From positions 248,001 to 312,000 of the forward strand of contig NZ_SCMU01000003.1 of assembly GCF_005503695.1 (NCBI RefSeq): a DNA stretch of 64,000 bases, in the 5' to 3' direction. Within the stretch, counting starts at the first letter, position 1. Each line of letters begins with the position of its first letter. The translations under genes were made by a program, and so were the position numbers. Below are positions 55,686-64,000 of this stretch, in pieces. This DNA is from Sphingopyxis sp. 2PD (GTDB lineage: Bacteria > Pseudomonadota > Alphaproteobacteria > Sphingomonadales > Sphingomonadaceae). The notes below the pieces were generated by a model. That model saw only the letters and a list, made by a program, of their open reading frames with translations, did no database searches and was not told the origin of the DNA.

Positions 55686-56765
55686 ATGAGCGAGCGTTAC
55701 GAGCCAATCGAACTGGGCGATACCGGACCCGTCGCAGTGCGTGCCGCCTTTGCCAATCAGGTCGCCTATTGCCGGGCCAACGGCGCCCCGGTGACCGCGC
55801 GGATCGTGGCGGCGCTGGCCGCGTTGCTCGACCAGCCTGCCAGCGAATTTGCCCGCCGGATCGCCGACTGGAAAGGTGCACCGCTCGCCGATGCGCTGCC
55901 GCTACGCGCCGCGGGCGGACTGCACGCGCTGCACCTTGCCGGAACCGCGCACGAACTGGCGCCGATCTATGCCGATGCCTACGACATCAACGATGCCGCG
56001 ATCGTCGCCGGGGTCGTCGCTCGGCATGAGGCAGCACTGCTCCCGTGGCTCGACGGGCCGCCGCAGACCAACGAGGCGGGGCGCTCGTCGAACTTCATTG
56101 CGGCGATGCTGTGGCTTGCCGACAAGGATTTGCCGCAGCGCTTCGACTGCTTCGAAATCGGGTCGAGCGCGGGGATCAACCTGATGATCGACCGCTATCA
56201 TTATGATCTCGGAGGTGTGCATGTCGGCCCGACACCGGGTGCGATGGCGTTCGCCCCCGAATGGCGCGGCAACCATCCGCCGATGCACGCCATTGAATTT
56301 GCGGGCCTCAAAGGCTGCGACGTCGCGCCCGTCGACCTGACCGATCCGGCGCAGGCGCTGCGGCTGAAAGCCTATATCTGGCCCGAACATCATGTCCGCT
56401 TCCAGCGCATGGAGGCCGCGATCGCTGCTGCGACCGAGCAGGCACCAAAGCTGATCCACGCCAACGCCGCCGACTTCGTCGAGGCCGAACTGGTGCGCCC
56501 GCAAGTCGAAGGCACGACCCGGGTGCTGATGCACTCAATCGTCTGGCAATATGTCCCCTCCGATCAGCAGGCGCGCGTCACCGCCGCAATGGAGGCTGCG
56601 GGGGCGCAGGCGACTGCGGCACGCCCGCTGGCGTGGATCGCGCTGGAAGCCAATCGGACCGTGCATCATCACGAGCTGGTGGTGCGATATTGGCCGGGCG
56701 GCGGCGCGCCGGTGAAACTGGCGCATGCGCACGCCCATGGCGCATGGGTGGAGTGGTTGGGGTAA
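55686..56765 (+). CDS. DUF2332 family protein
   Basis: A 359-aa protein of the DUF2332 family: [20 protein letters not shown], then [21 protein letters not shown] (in part [15 protein letters not shown]), HPPMHAIE and [16 protein letters not shown] HSIVWQY. Members look like distant methyltransferases but have no assigned reaction. No signal peptide is seen. It is divergent from hisG with a 38-bp gap. Confidence 0.85.
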   Translation: MSERYEPIELGDTGPVAVRAAFANQVAYCRANGAPVTARIVAALAALLDQPASEFARRIADWKGAPLADALPLRAAGGLHALHLAGTAHELAPIYADAYDINDAAIVAGVVARHEAALLPWLDGPPQTNEAGRSSNFIAAMLWLADKDLPQRFDCFEIGSSAGINLMIDRYHYDLGGVHVGPTPGAMAFAPEWRGNHPPMHAIEFAGLKGCDVAPVDLTDPAQALRLKAYIWPEHHVRFQRMEAAIAAATEQAPKLIHANAADFVEAELVRPQVEGTTRVLMHSIVWQYVPSDQQARVTAAMEAAGAQATAARPLAWIALEANRTVHHHELVVRYWPGGGAPVKLAHAHAHGAWVEWLG

Positions 56766-56821
56766 GGGCTGGCAGCGACTGAAGTAAGACGTCGCCCCCC
56801 AAAGCCAGCGCACCCCCAAGC

Positions 56822-57292
56822 CTAAAGTCGCGCCTCCAACTGCGCCAGCAACCGCTGCACCGGCGTCGCGGCCTGCGGCGCGTTCCAGCCCGCCTCGATC
56901 TGCGCGATGCGTTCGAACAGACGTTCGCTCGCCGCGATGATGCGCTGCACCGATCCTTCGAATCCGTCGCAAACGCCCCAGTCGGCGGCGATCGGATCGC
57001 CGATGCGCGCCGCGCTGTCGTTGGGACCGGCGCCCGGATCGCCCGCCATCATCGCACGGCGATGGAGCAGCCATGCGATGACGTGCATCAGCCGCGTCGT
57101 CGTCTTGAGCGATTCGCACGCGAGGCTGATCTGCATCAGACCGTCGCGCCGGGAACTGCTGAGGTCGCGCTGCGCGGCAAAGGCCGCGTGCGCTTCGTCC
57201 GCGAGCACCATGGCTTCGACATAGAGATTTTCGACCTGGGCGCGTTGCACCGGCGCTGCGATTGCCATCATGTCTGAATGCTGGGCCACCAT
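56822..57292 (-). CDS. DUF1465 family protein
   Basis: A 156-aa helical protein. LYVEAMVLADEAHAAF and LLHRRAMMAGD fit DUF1465, an alphaproteobacterial family sometimes tied to cell-cycle regulation; the function is not established. ATG 57292 is used, with 57271 as an alternative. It is preceded by a DUF465 gene on the same strand. Confidence 0.75.
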   Translation of the reverse strand: MVAQHSDMMAIAAPVQRAQVENLYVEAMVLADEAHAAFAAQRDLSSSRRDGLMQISLACESLKTTTRLMHVIAWLLHRRAMMAGDPGAGPNDSAARIGDPIAADWGVCDGFEGSVQRIIAASERLFERIAQIEAGWNAPQAATPVQRLLAQLEARL

Positions 57293-57372
57293 CTACCGAT
57301 GGATGCCACGGCTGCCCGGCAATGCAATGGCGGTAACCATGAAATCGCTGCCTGCCGTCGTCCCGTTTTGAG

Positions 57373-57570
57373 TCAGGCGATGATGTCGGGCAGCAGTTGA
57401 TCCTCGCACCACGCAATTTCATCGCGCAGCCTGAGCTTGCGTCGCTTCAGGCGTGCGAGTTGCAACTGGTCGGGGACCGCCGCCTCGCCGAGCGCAATAA
57501 TCGCGGCGTCGAGGTCGCGATGCTCGACGCGAAGCAGTTCCAGGCGCTGGGTAATTTCATCGGTGCTCAC
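57373..57570 (-). CDS. DUF465 (YdcH-like) small protein, first of a divergent pair
   Basis: A 65-aa protein from GTG 57570 (VSTDEITQRLELLRVEHRDL). It has the YdcH pattern: a short helical hairpin with LKRRKLRLRDEIAW in the second helix. The family is abundant in proteobacteria and of unknown function. A second DUF465 gene lies divergently at 57696. Confidence 0.75.
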   Translation of the reverse strand: MSTDEITQRLELLRVEHRDLDAAIIALGEAAVPDQLQLARLKRRKLRLRDEIAWCEDQLLPDIIA

Positions 57571-57695
57571 GCGCGCTTCCCTGCCACGTTCACCACTGGT
57601 CCGCAACGGGGACCGGCTGGCCGAATCGCGACGACATTCGTGCCGATTCGTGATTTACTCGGACCTGCCAATCGAGTCGAAAAGGAGAATGGTCC

Positions 57696-57854
57696 ATGAG
57701 CACGTCGCATCTTTCCGCCCTGAAGTCGCGCCACGCGAACCTCGACGAGAAAATTGCGAATGAAGAGCGGCGCCCTGCGCCCGACATGGCAGCGCTGGCG
57801 CAGCTGAAAAAGCAGAAGCTGAAAGTGAAGGAAGAGATGCTCGCGATCGCTTGA
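57696..57854 (+). CDS. DUF465 (YdcH-like) small protein, second of the pair
   Basis: A 52-aa protein with an ideal AAAGGAG site. It begins MSTSHLSALKSRHANLDEKI and continues with LAQLKKQKLKVKEEM, the two-helix DUF465 pattern. It is short enough to be missed by automatic calling. The gap of 125 bp to the divergent DUF465 gene should hold both promoters. Confidence 0.82.
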   Translation: MSTSHLSALKSRHANLDEKIANEERRPAPDMAALAQLKKQKLKVKEEMLAIA

Positions 57855-57903
57855 CGATCGCCAGTCGTTACCGCCCCGCTGATGCTGCCCTAAACCGGAT
57901 GCA

Positions 57904-58293
57904 TCAGCGTCGGCGGTACAGCGGCCCCCGTTCGAGGCCCGAACGCCGCAGATGCGGTGGCAAATCGGACTGCGACACCACCTGACGACGCACCGCCTGC
58001 GGATCGATCTGATGATCGAAGGCGATCCCGAACTTGCCTTCGCCCGCCCATACGACGCGCCCCGGCACCGGACCGATATTTTTCAGATCGATCTCGATCG
58101 CCGCGCCCTGTTCGACGCGGACCTTGCCCTCGGCCAGCATGCCGCCCGGCGACAGGTTGCGCACCCGGACGATAACCGGATCGGTGCGACCCGGCAGGAT
58201 CAATCCGGCCTGCAGGAACAGACTGTCCCGATCTGCGCCGCGCGACAGCGCTGCGACTTCTTCATCAACCGATACCGGCCCACGCGAATCCAT
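57904..58293 (-). CDS. PilZ domain protein
   Basis: A 129-aa protein. The PilZ fold signature (RVRNLSPGGMLAEG, then VVWAGEGKFGIAF) is clear. A conserved N-terminal RxxxR is not obvious, although DR at 22-23 and RTDP precede the core, so c-di-GMP binding is uncertain. The C-terminal tail is Arg-rich. Confidence 0.8.
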   Translation of the reverse strand: MDSRGPVSVDEEVAALSRGADRDSLFLQAGLILPGRTDPVIVRVRNLSPGGMLAEGKVRVEQGAAIEIDLKNIGPVPGRVVWAGEGKFGIAFDHQIDPQAVRRQVVSQSDLPPHLRRSGLERGPLYRRR

Positions 58294-58397
58294 TGCGACC
58301 CATTCCCCGCGTTGTTGTCAGGGTCGCGAATCTAGAGTTCAGCCGTTGCCGAAATGTAAATTGCCGCCAGTGATCGGGCCTTTTGTCCCGGCGCGGA

Positions 58398-58859
58398 TCA
58401 ATCTTCGCGCGAAATCCGTTCGTTGCGCTCGTGACGCTCCTGCGCCTCCAGCGTCATGGTGGCAATCGGACGCGCCTGCAGGCGGGCCAGCGAGATCGGT
58501 TCGCCGGTGACTGCGCAATAGCCATATTCGCCTTCATCGATGCGGCGGATCGCCGAATCGATCTTGGCAATCAGCTTGCGCTGGCGGTCGCGGGTACGAA
58601 GCTCGATCGCCCAATCGGTCTCGCTCGACGCGCGATCGGCGAGATCGGGTTCGCGCAGCGGCCCGTCTTGCAAATGCGCCAGCGTCGATTCGGATTCGGA
58701 CAGGATGGACTTTTTCCAGGCGAGCAGCAGACCGCGGAAATACTCCTGCTGCCGCTCGTTCATAAACTCTTCGTCGTCGCCAGGAACATAATCCGTATCG
58801 AGATTTGATTTGGCTTCGCGAAGCGCGTCAGCGCCAACGTCGGCAATCTTGGTCGGCAT
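58398..58859 (-). CDS. dksA: RNA polymerase-binding transcription factor DksA
   Basis: A 153-aa protein. A coiled coil (FMNERQQEYFRGLLLAWKKS onward) is followed by the DksA globular end YGYCAVTGEPISLARLQARP, then TLEAQERHER. Only one Cys of the usual four is present, a Cys-poor finger known from other alphaproteobacterial DksA proteins. It acts with ppGpp on RNA polymerase. Confidence 0.9.
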   Translation of the reverse strand: MPTKIADVGADALREAKSNLDTDYVPGDDEEFMNERQQEYFRGLLLAWKKSILSESESTLAHLQDGPLREPDLADRASSETDWAIELRTRDRQRKLIAKIDSAIRRIDEGEYGYCAVTGEPISLARLQARPIATMTLEAQERHERNERISRED

Positions 58860-59296
58860 GAGGGGCTCTCGCGTCCTTTCCTGTCACCGCGCGACCGGCC
58901 ATGCGGCGCAGGGAGTGGCGCGCCTATAACCAGCCGCTGGTTTCGATACAAGCGCCGAAGCAGCCAATAGCGTCGACGCGTGAAGCATGGCTGAACGGAG
59001 ACGATGATCGCAGCGATTCTGGGTGGCCGATCACGCCTTGCGTCATCGATCGCCGAAGCCCGGTTTAGGGCCGAAGGTTAACCAATCGCATAGAATCATT
59101 GCGATTTCCGTACTATTTTGGGACAAGAACGGCGATTTGGGTTGATTCCGATGCTCTTTTCCCGCTGTCGGACAGGCAAACGCGGTTAACGCAATTGCCG
59201 CGTTCGCAAAGCTTTGACCTTTTGGGGTATAGCGAAGGTGAAACGGGTGTCGGTAGCTGGCGCTTTGCACCTGCAACGGGAAAGAAAGAGAAACCT
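58860..59296. other. Intergenic region between dksA and the Ser-rich protein gene
   Basis: No gene is seen. The stretch from about 59080 to 59290 is AT-richer than its surroundings and should hold the promoter of the rightward gene. A purine-rich site (GGGAAAGAAAGAG) lies before its ATG. The frame of that gene is open further up to 59099 but without a good start site. Confidence 0.4.
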
Positions 59297-60571
59297 ATGT
59301 CTGTCCGAATGGCCCTCGCCAAGCTTTGCGCCTGCACCTGTGGCGGCGCGCTCATCGGCACCGGCGCGATGCAGATTACCGATGTTCCCAAGGCGCGGGC
59401 GCAGACGGCCAAATCCTGTTCGCCCTGCGTTGGCAAAAAGGTCGTTCGCAAGCGCCATGCGGCGCGCAAGCCGGTGAAACGGATCCGCCGCGTCGTCACG
59501 ACGAAGCGCGTCATCCGCACCGCGACCCCGCAAACGCAGGTGGTGACGCAGACGATCCCCCTGCCCCCCATCCCTTACGCGCCCTTCCCGCAGCGCGGCG
59601 GTTTTGAAGGCGGCGGCAGCGGCGGCGGCGTGACCGTTATCGGCGGCGGCTTCGGCGGCGGTTTCGGCGGCGGCTTTTTCGGCGGCTTCTTTGGCGGCAG
59701 CAGTTCGGGCGGCGGCGGCAGCGTGGTGGTCACATCGACGACCACCGGCGGCCTCAGCACGACCAGCAGCAGCACGTCGGGCGGCGTGTCCACCTCGACG
59801 GGCGGCGTCAGCACCTCGACCTCGACCGGCGGCGTGTCGACTTCGACTGGCAGCGTGAGCACGTCGAGCGGCGTGTCGACCTCAACCGGCGGGGTTTCGA
59901 CCTCGACGGGTGGCGTGTCGACTTCGACCGGCGGGGTCAGCACCTCGACCGGCGGCGTTTCGACCTCGTCGGGCAATGTCAGCACATCGTCGGGTAACGT
60001 CTCGACGTCGTCGGGCAACGTCAGCACCTCCTCGTCGAGCAGCAGTTCGTCGTCGAGCTCCTCCTCGTCGTCATCCTCGTCCAGCTCGTCCTCGTCGGGC
60101 GGCAGCTCGTCGAAGGGCGGTTCGTCGCACGGCAGCTCGGGCTGGGGCAGCTCGTCCCACGGCAGTTCGGGCGGATCGAATGGTTCGAGCGGCAGCTCGG
60201 GCGGTTCCAGCAGCAGCAGTTCGGGCGGATCGAGCAGCTCGTCGTCGAGCTCGTCGTCCTCCTCATCGTCGAGCAGCAGCACGTCGAGCGGCGCGACCTC
60301 GTCGGGCGCGACCGGCGGCAGCAGCAGCTGGGGTTCGACGGGCAGCACGAGCACGGGAAGCTCCAGCTCGTCGTCTTCGTCGTCGAGCAGCAGCTCGTCG
60401 TCATCCTCGTCTTCGTCGTCCAGCTCGGGCGGAACCACCAGCACCTCGTCGGGCACCCCGACCCCGGTGCCGGCGCCGCCGATGCTGCTGCTGTTCGGCG
60501 CCGCGGCCGCCGCGCTGGTCGCGCGCCGCCGCGCCGCCAATCGTAACGACAAGGACGCCGACGCGGCTTAA
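59297..60571 (+). CDS. Ser/Gly/Thr-rich exported protein with PEP-CTERM-like sorting tail
   Basis: A 424-aa protein from ATG 59297. The N-terminus (MSVRMALAKLCACTCGGALI...) looks like a short export signal with Cys residues, then a Lys/Arg stretch, a Gly-rich block, and over 250 residues of repeats: about a dozen GGVSTSTG-type units, then poly-Ser/Gly. The C-terminus has PTPVPAPPMLLLFGAAAAAL followed by ARRR, i.e. a Pro-rich motif, hydrophobic helix and Arg cluster like PEP-CTERM/exosortase substrates. It is probably a secreted or surface glycoprotein. Confidence 0.8.
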   Translation: MSVRMALAKLCACTCGGALIGTGAMQITDVPKARAQTAKSCSPCVGKKVVRKRHAARKPVKRIRRVVTTKRVIRTATPQTQVVTQTIPLPPIPYAPFPQRGGFEGGGSGGGVTVIGGGFGGGFGGGFFGGFFGGSSSGGGGSVVVTSTTTGGLSTTSSSTSGGVSTSTGGVSTSTSTGGVSTSTGSVSTSSGVSTSTGGVSTSTGGVSTSTGGVSTSTGGVSTSSGNVSTSSGNVSTSSGNVSTSSSSSSSSSSSSSSSSSSSSSSSGGSSSKGGSSHGSSGWGSSSHGSSGGSNGSSGSSGGSSSSSSGGSSSSSSSSSSSSSSSSSTSSGATSSGATGGSSSWGSTGSTSTGSSSSSSSSSSSSSSSSSSSSSSSGGTTSTSSGTPTPVPAPPMLLLFGAAAAALVARRRAANRNDKDADAA

Positions 60572-60618
60572 GCAATCCACTGGCGGTCCGGGGGGGCTTT
60601 TACCCAGACCACCTACTG

Positions 60619-60648
60619 AAGGGTCGCCTTTCGGGGCGGCCCTTTTTT
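60619..60648 (+). terminator. Rho-independent terminator of the Ser-rich protein gene
   Basis: A GC stem (AGGGTCGCC with GGCGGCCCT, one mismatch) with a short loop is followed by six T residues. It lies 48 bp after the stop. Confidence 0.85.
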
Positions 60649-60652
60649 ATGA

Positions 60653-62152
<1,500 letters not shown>

Positions 62153-62158
62153 TACAAT

Positions 62159-62233
62159 CGTCACCCCGGACTTGATCCGGGGTCCCGCTCAGCGACGGCG
62201 AAAGCGGGAGCCCGGATCAAGTCCGGGGTGACG
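62159..62233. repeat. 23-bp palindromic repeat between serS and surE
   Basis: Arms 62159-62181 and 62211-62233 (CGTCACCCCGGACTTGATCC type) are complementary around a 29-nt loop. It is the same family as the repeat at 32112-32178. Confidence 0.75.
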
Positions 62234-62251
62234 AAAAAGGAAAGATCAAAA

Positions 62252-63025
62252 GTGCGCATCCTCCTCACCAACGACGATGGCTATCACGCCCCCGGCATGG
62301 CCGTGCTCGAAGCGATCGCCCGCCAGCTCAGCGACGATATCTGGGTCTGTGCCCCGGCCGAGGAACAGTCGGGTGCCGGCCATTCGCTGACCCTGTCACG
62401 CCCGGTGCGGATTCGCGAACATGGACCGCAGCGCTGGTCGTGCAGCGGCACCCCGACCGATTCGGTGATGATGGCGATCAGCAAGCTGATGCCCGAAAAG
62501 CCCGACCTGATCCTGTCGGGCGTCAACCGCGGCGCCAATCTGGGCGACGACGTCACCTATTCGGGCACCGTTTCGGCGGCGATCGAGGGTGCGCTCGCGG
62601 GCATCCGCTCGATCGCGCTCAGCCAGGTTTATGCGAAGGAAGGCATGGGCGACACGGTGCCGTTCGAACCCGCCGAAACATGGGGCGCCAAGGTCCTGCG
62701 CCCGCTGCTCGACCTCGACATGGCGCCGCGCACGCTGATCAACATCAATTTCCCCGCGATCCCCGCCGCCGATGTGCAGGGCATCCGCGTGACGCGGCAG
62801 GGTTTCCATGACTATGGACGGGGTTCGATCGTCGAAGGCACCGACCCGCGCGGTTACCGCTATTACTGGTTCGGGCTGCACGGCATCGAACATTCGCCGG
62901 GCCACGACAGCGATCTGGAAGCGATCGACGACCGCTATATCTCGGTCACCCCGCTCCAGCTCGACCTGACGCACGACGCATCGCTGGCGGCGCTGCGCGG
63001 GGCGTATGGGGCCGAAACCCCTTAA
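62252..63025 (+). CDS. surE: 5'/3'-nucleotidase SurE
   Basis: A 257-aa metallophosphatase; the GTG at 62252 (RILLTNDDGYHAPG) with AAGGAA upstream is preferred to a GTG inside the repeat at 62228. The metal-binding Asp pair is NDDG; PAEEQSGAGHSLTL and SGVNRGANLGDDVTYSGTV (in part GVNRGANLGDDV) are diagnostic. It hydrolyses nucleoside monophosphates. It is followed by a lipoprotein gene with LysM, a common alphaproteobacterial neighbour set. Confidence 0.93.
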   Translation: MRILLTNDDGYHAPGMAVLEAIARQLSDDIWVCAPAEEQSGAGHSLTLSRPVRIREHGPQRWSCSGTPTDSVMMAISKLMPEKPDLILSGVNRGANLGDDVTYSGTVSAAIEGALAGIRSIALSQVYAKEGMGDTVPFEPAETWGAKVLRPLLDLDMAPRTLININFPAIPAADVQGIRVTRQGFHDYGRGSIVEGTDPRGYRYYWFGLHGIEHSPGHDSDLEAIDDRYISVTPLQLDLTHDASLAALRGAYGAETP

Positions 63026-63109
63026 CTTCGTCATCCCGGCGCAGGCCGGGATCTCGCTATCGCGGACCAATGCAAGGGAGAGATCCCGGCCTGCGCCGGG
63101 ATGACGAAG
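63026..63109. repeat. 30-bp perfect palindrome after surE
   Basis: Arms 63026-63055 and 63080-63109 are complementary around a 24-nt loop and contain CATCCCGGCGCAGGCCGGGA. It starts just after the surE stop and probably ends its transcript. Confidence 0.75.
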
Positions 63110-63178
63110 ATACGAAACCCGTGCCGGAGTGAAACAGAAGTTCTAGCCACCGTCCCAAAGCTTTGGCAAAAGCCTTGC

Positions 63179-64000
63179 GTGGGGCAAATCAGGCATCATG
63201 GCGGGATAGTTCTGGGCGCGCTGGCGCTCGCCGGTTGCATTCCGGCTGCACCTACCCCGCCGCCGCGACCCGCGCCCCCCGCGCCTGCCCCAACAATGCT
63301 CCCGGACAGCTTCGACTTCGAGCCCCGCACGCTAACCGACGTCGTCGGCGGCGATGCCCGCCCGACCTGGACACTGAAGCCCGTCGCGACCAACGCCGTT
63401 CAGGTCGCCGCAGGCAGCTACACCGTCCGCCCCGGCGACACGCTGCGGGCGATCGGGGAGATGAGCGGCGCGGGGTCCGAAGCGATCGCGCTGGAAAACG
63501 ATCTCACCCCGCCCTTCACGCTGCGCACCGGGCAATTGCTGCGCATCCCCGCCGGACTCTATCACCGCGTCGGCACCGGGGAGACCGGAATCGGCATCGC
63601 GCGCGCCTATGGCGCCGACTGGGGCGAGATCATCACGATCAACGCGCTCGCCGAACCCTATATCCTCCGCGTCGGCCAGCGGCTGCGTCTACCCTCCGAC
63701 GCACGCCCCGCCCCACCCGGTCCGGTCAACGTCGGCGCCCGCGCCGCCGCCTTCACCCTCGACATCGACGACATCGTCACCGGCAGCCAGCCCGCACTGG
63801 CCGAGGCCGCGCGCCCGACCACCGGCAACGCCGCGCCGCGCCAGCCGGTTACCACTGCGATCGCCACACCGGCGCGCTTCGCTGGCCGCTTCGAATGGCC
63901 ATTGAACGGTCCGATCCTGGCGCGCTTCGGCCCGCTCGCGCCGGGCAAGGTCAGCGACGGGATCAACATCGCGGCCGCCGCGGGCACCCCGATCCGCGCC
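63179..64000 (+). CDS. LysM-containing lipoprotein, M23 peptidase-like (C-terminus beyond window)
   Basis: The frame is open from GTG 63179 to the window end (274 codons). A lipoprotein signal is present: IVLGALALAGCIPAAP, with the lipobox Cys at about residue 21. Two LysM-like repeats follow: SYTVRPGDTLRAIGEM and HRVGTGETGIGIARAYG, each closed by LRTGQLLRIP or LRVGQRLRLP. The last visible part (FEWPLNGPILARFG, KVSDGINIAAAAGTPIRA) is the start of an M23 (LytM/NlpD) domain. It is probably an outer-membrane amidase activator or endopeptidase. The GTG start is tentative. Confidence 0.82.
   Translation, partial: MGQIRHHGGIVLGALALAGCIPAAPTPPPRPAPPAPAPTMLPDSFDFEPRTLTDVVGGDARPTWTLKPVATNAVQVAAGSYTVRPGDTLRAIGEMSGAGSEAIALENDLTPPFTLRTGQLLRIPAGLYHRVGTGETGIGIARAYGADWGEIITINALAEPYILRVGQRLRLPSDARPAPPGPVNVGARAAAFTLDIDDIVTGSQPALAEAARPTTGNAAPRQPVTTAIATPARFAGRFEWPLNGPILARFGPLAPGKVSDGINIAAAAGTPIRA

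Noticed and set aside
59780-60020. CRISPR-like regular repeats
   Set aside because: The short repeats are in frame with a Ser/Thr/Gly-rich protein, have no unique spacers, and no cas gene is near.
59575-60552. 325-codon minus-strand frame of Pro/Leu/Glu/Asp-rich protein
   Set aside because: It is the exact antisense of the Ser/Gly-rich repeats; it has no start site and the opposite strand has signal, tail and terminator.

Overview
The window is GC-rich alphaproteobacterial DNA. The right part (about 19.07-64 kb) reads as a Sphingomonadales chromosome, most like Sphingopyxis. This is an inference from gene content (short-form HisG, a DUF1465 protein, two DUF465/YdcH proteins, a UPF0262 protein, a DUF2849-cysI-DUF934-cysH cluster) and from the many long palindromic repeats at gene ends. 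No rRNA or other direct taxonomic marker is present.

Positions 1 to about 19,033 form one end of an integrated genomic island. Its right end is marked by a tyrosine recombinase (17628-18914) and by a tRNA-Leu(CAA) gene cut in its anticodon loop, of which only the 5' half remains (19027-19065). The island carries an intact tRNA-Leu(CAA) (17482-17566) that can replace the broken gene. The far left carries plasmid/ICE backbone genes (ParB, DUF2958, a small conserved protein, ArdC).

Between backbone and integrase lies a defence-type block. First comes a retron module: structured non-coding DNA, a small basic hydrophobic ORF, an XRE regulator and a retron reverse transcriptase with NAxxH, YADD and ITG motifs. 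It is followed 18 bp later, on the same strand, by a type III-like restriction-modification cluster: a SNF2 helicase, a coiled-coil protein ending in a GcrA-like DNA-binding domain, a Mod adenine methyltransferase, a Res helicase-nuclease and a GHKL ATPase. Facing it is a tightly overlapped three-gene operon (STAS-like/winged-helix regulator, unknown 116-aa protein, 8-cysteine protein of DUF4417-like appearance), with a 22-bp inverted repeat across its first start codon. The most novel candidates are the GcrA-like fusion beside an adenine methyltransferase, the retron joined to the SNF2/type III operon, and the GHKL/STAS/Cys-rich module.

The chromosomal part holds housekeeping genes. 19-32 kb: AI-2E-type transporter, two aldehyde dehydrogenases, rlmJ, thiolase, RcnB-like protein, 2-hydroxyacid dehydrogenase, flavin oxidoreductase, glycosyltransferase and hydrolase. 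32-36 kb: a sulfate-assimilation operon (cobA, DUF2849, cysI, DUF934, cysH). 36-43 kb: dnaB, UPF0262, GH25 lysozyme-like protein, cdd, dcd, DoxX, saccharopine-dehydrogenase-like oxidoreductase, thioesterase. 43-50 kb: a two-component system, EF-hand protein, FKBP, tRNA-Gly, dinB, prfC. 50-56 kb: hppA and the hisG-hisD-nusB-thiL run. 56-64 kb: DUF2332, DUF1465, two DUF465, PilZ, DksA, a Ser/Gly/Thr-rich surface protein with a PEP-CTERM-like tail, serS, surE and a truncated LysM lipoprotein. Many gene ends, mostly convergent, carry long perfect or near-perfect palindromes that probably act as terminators.
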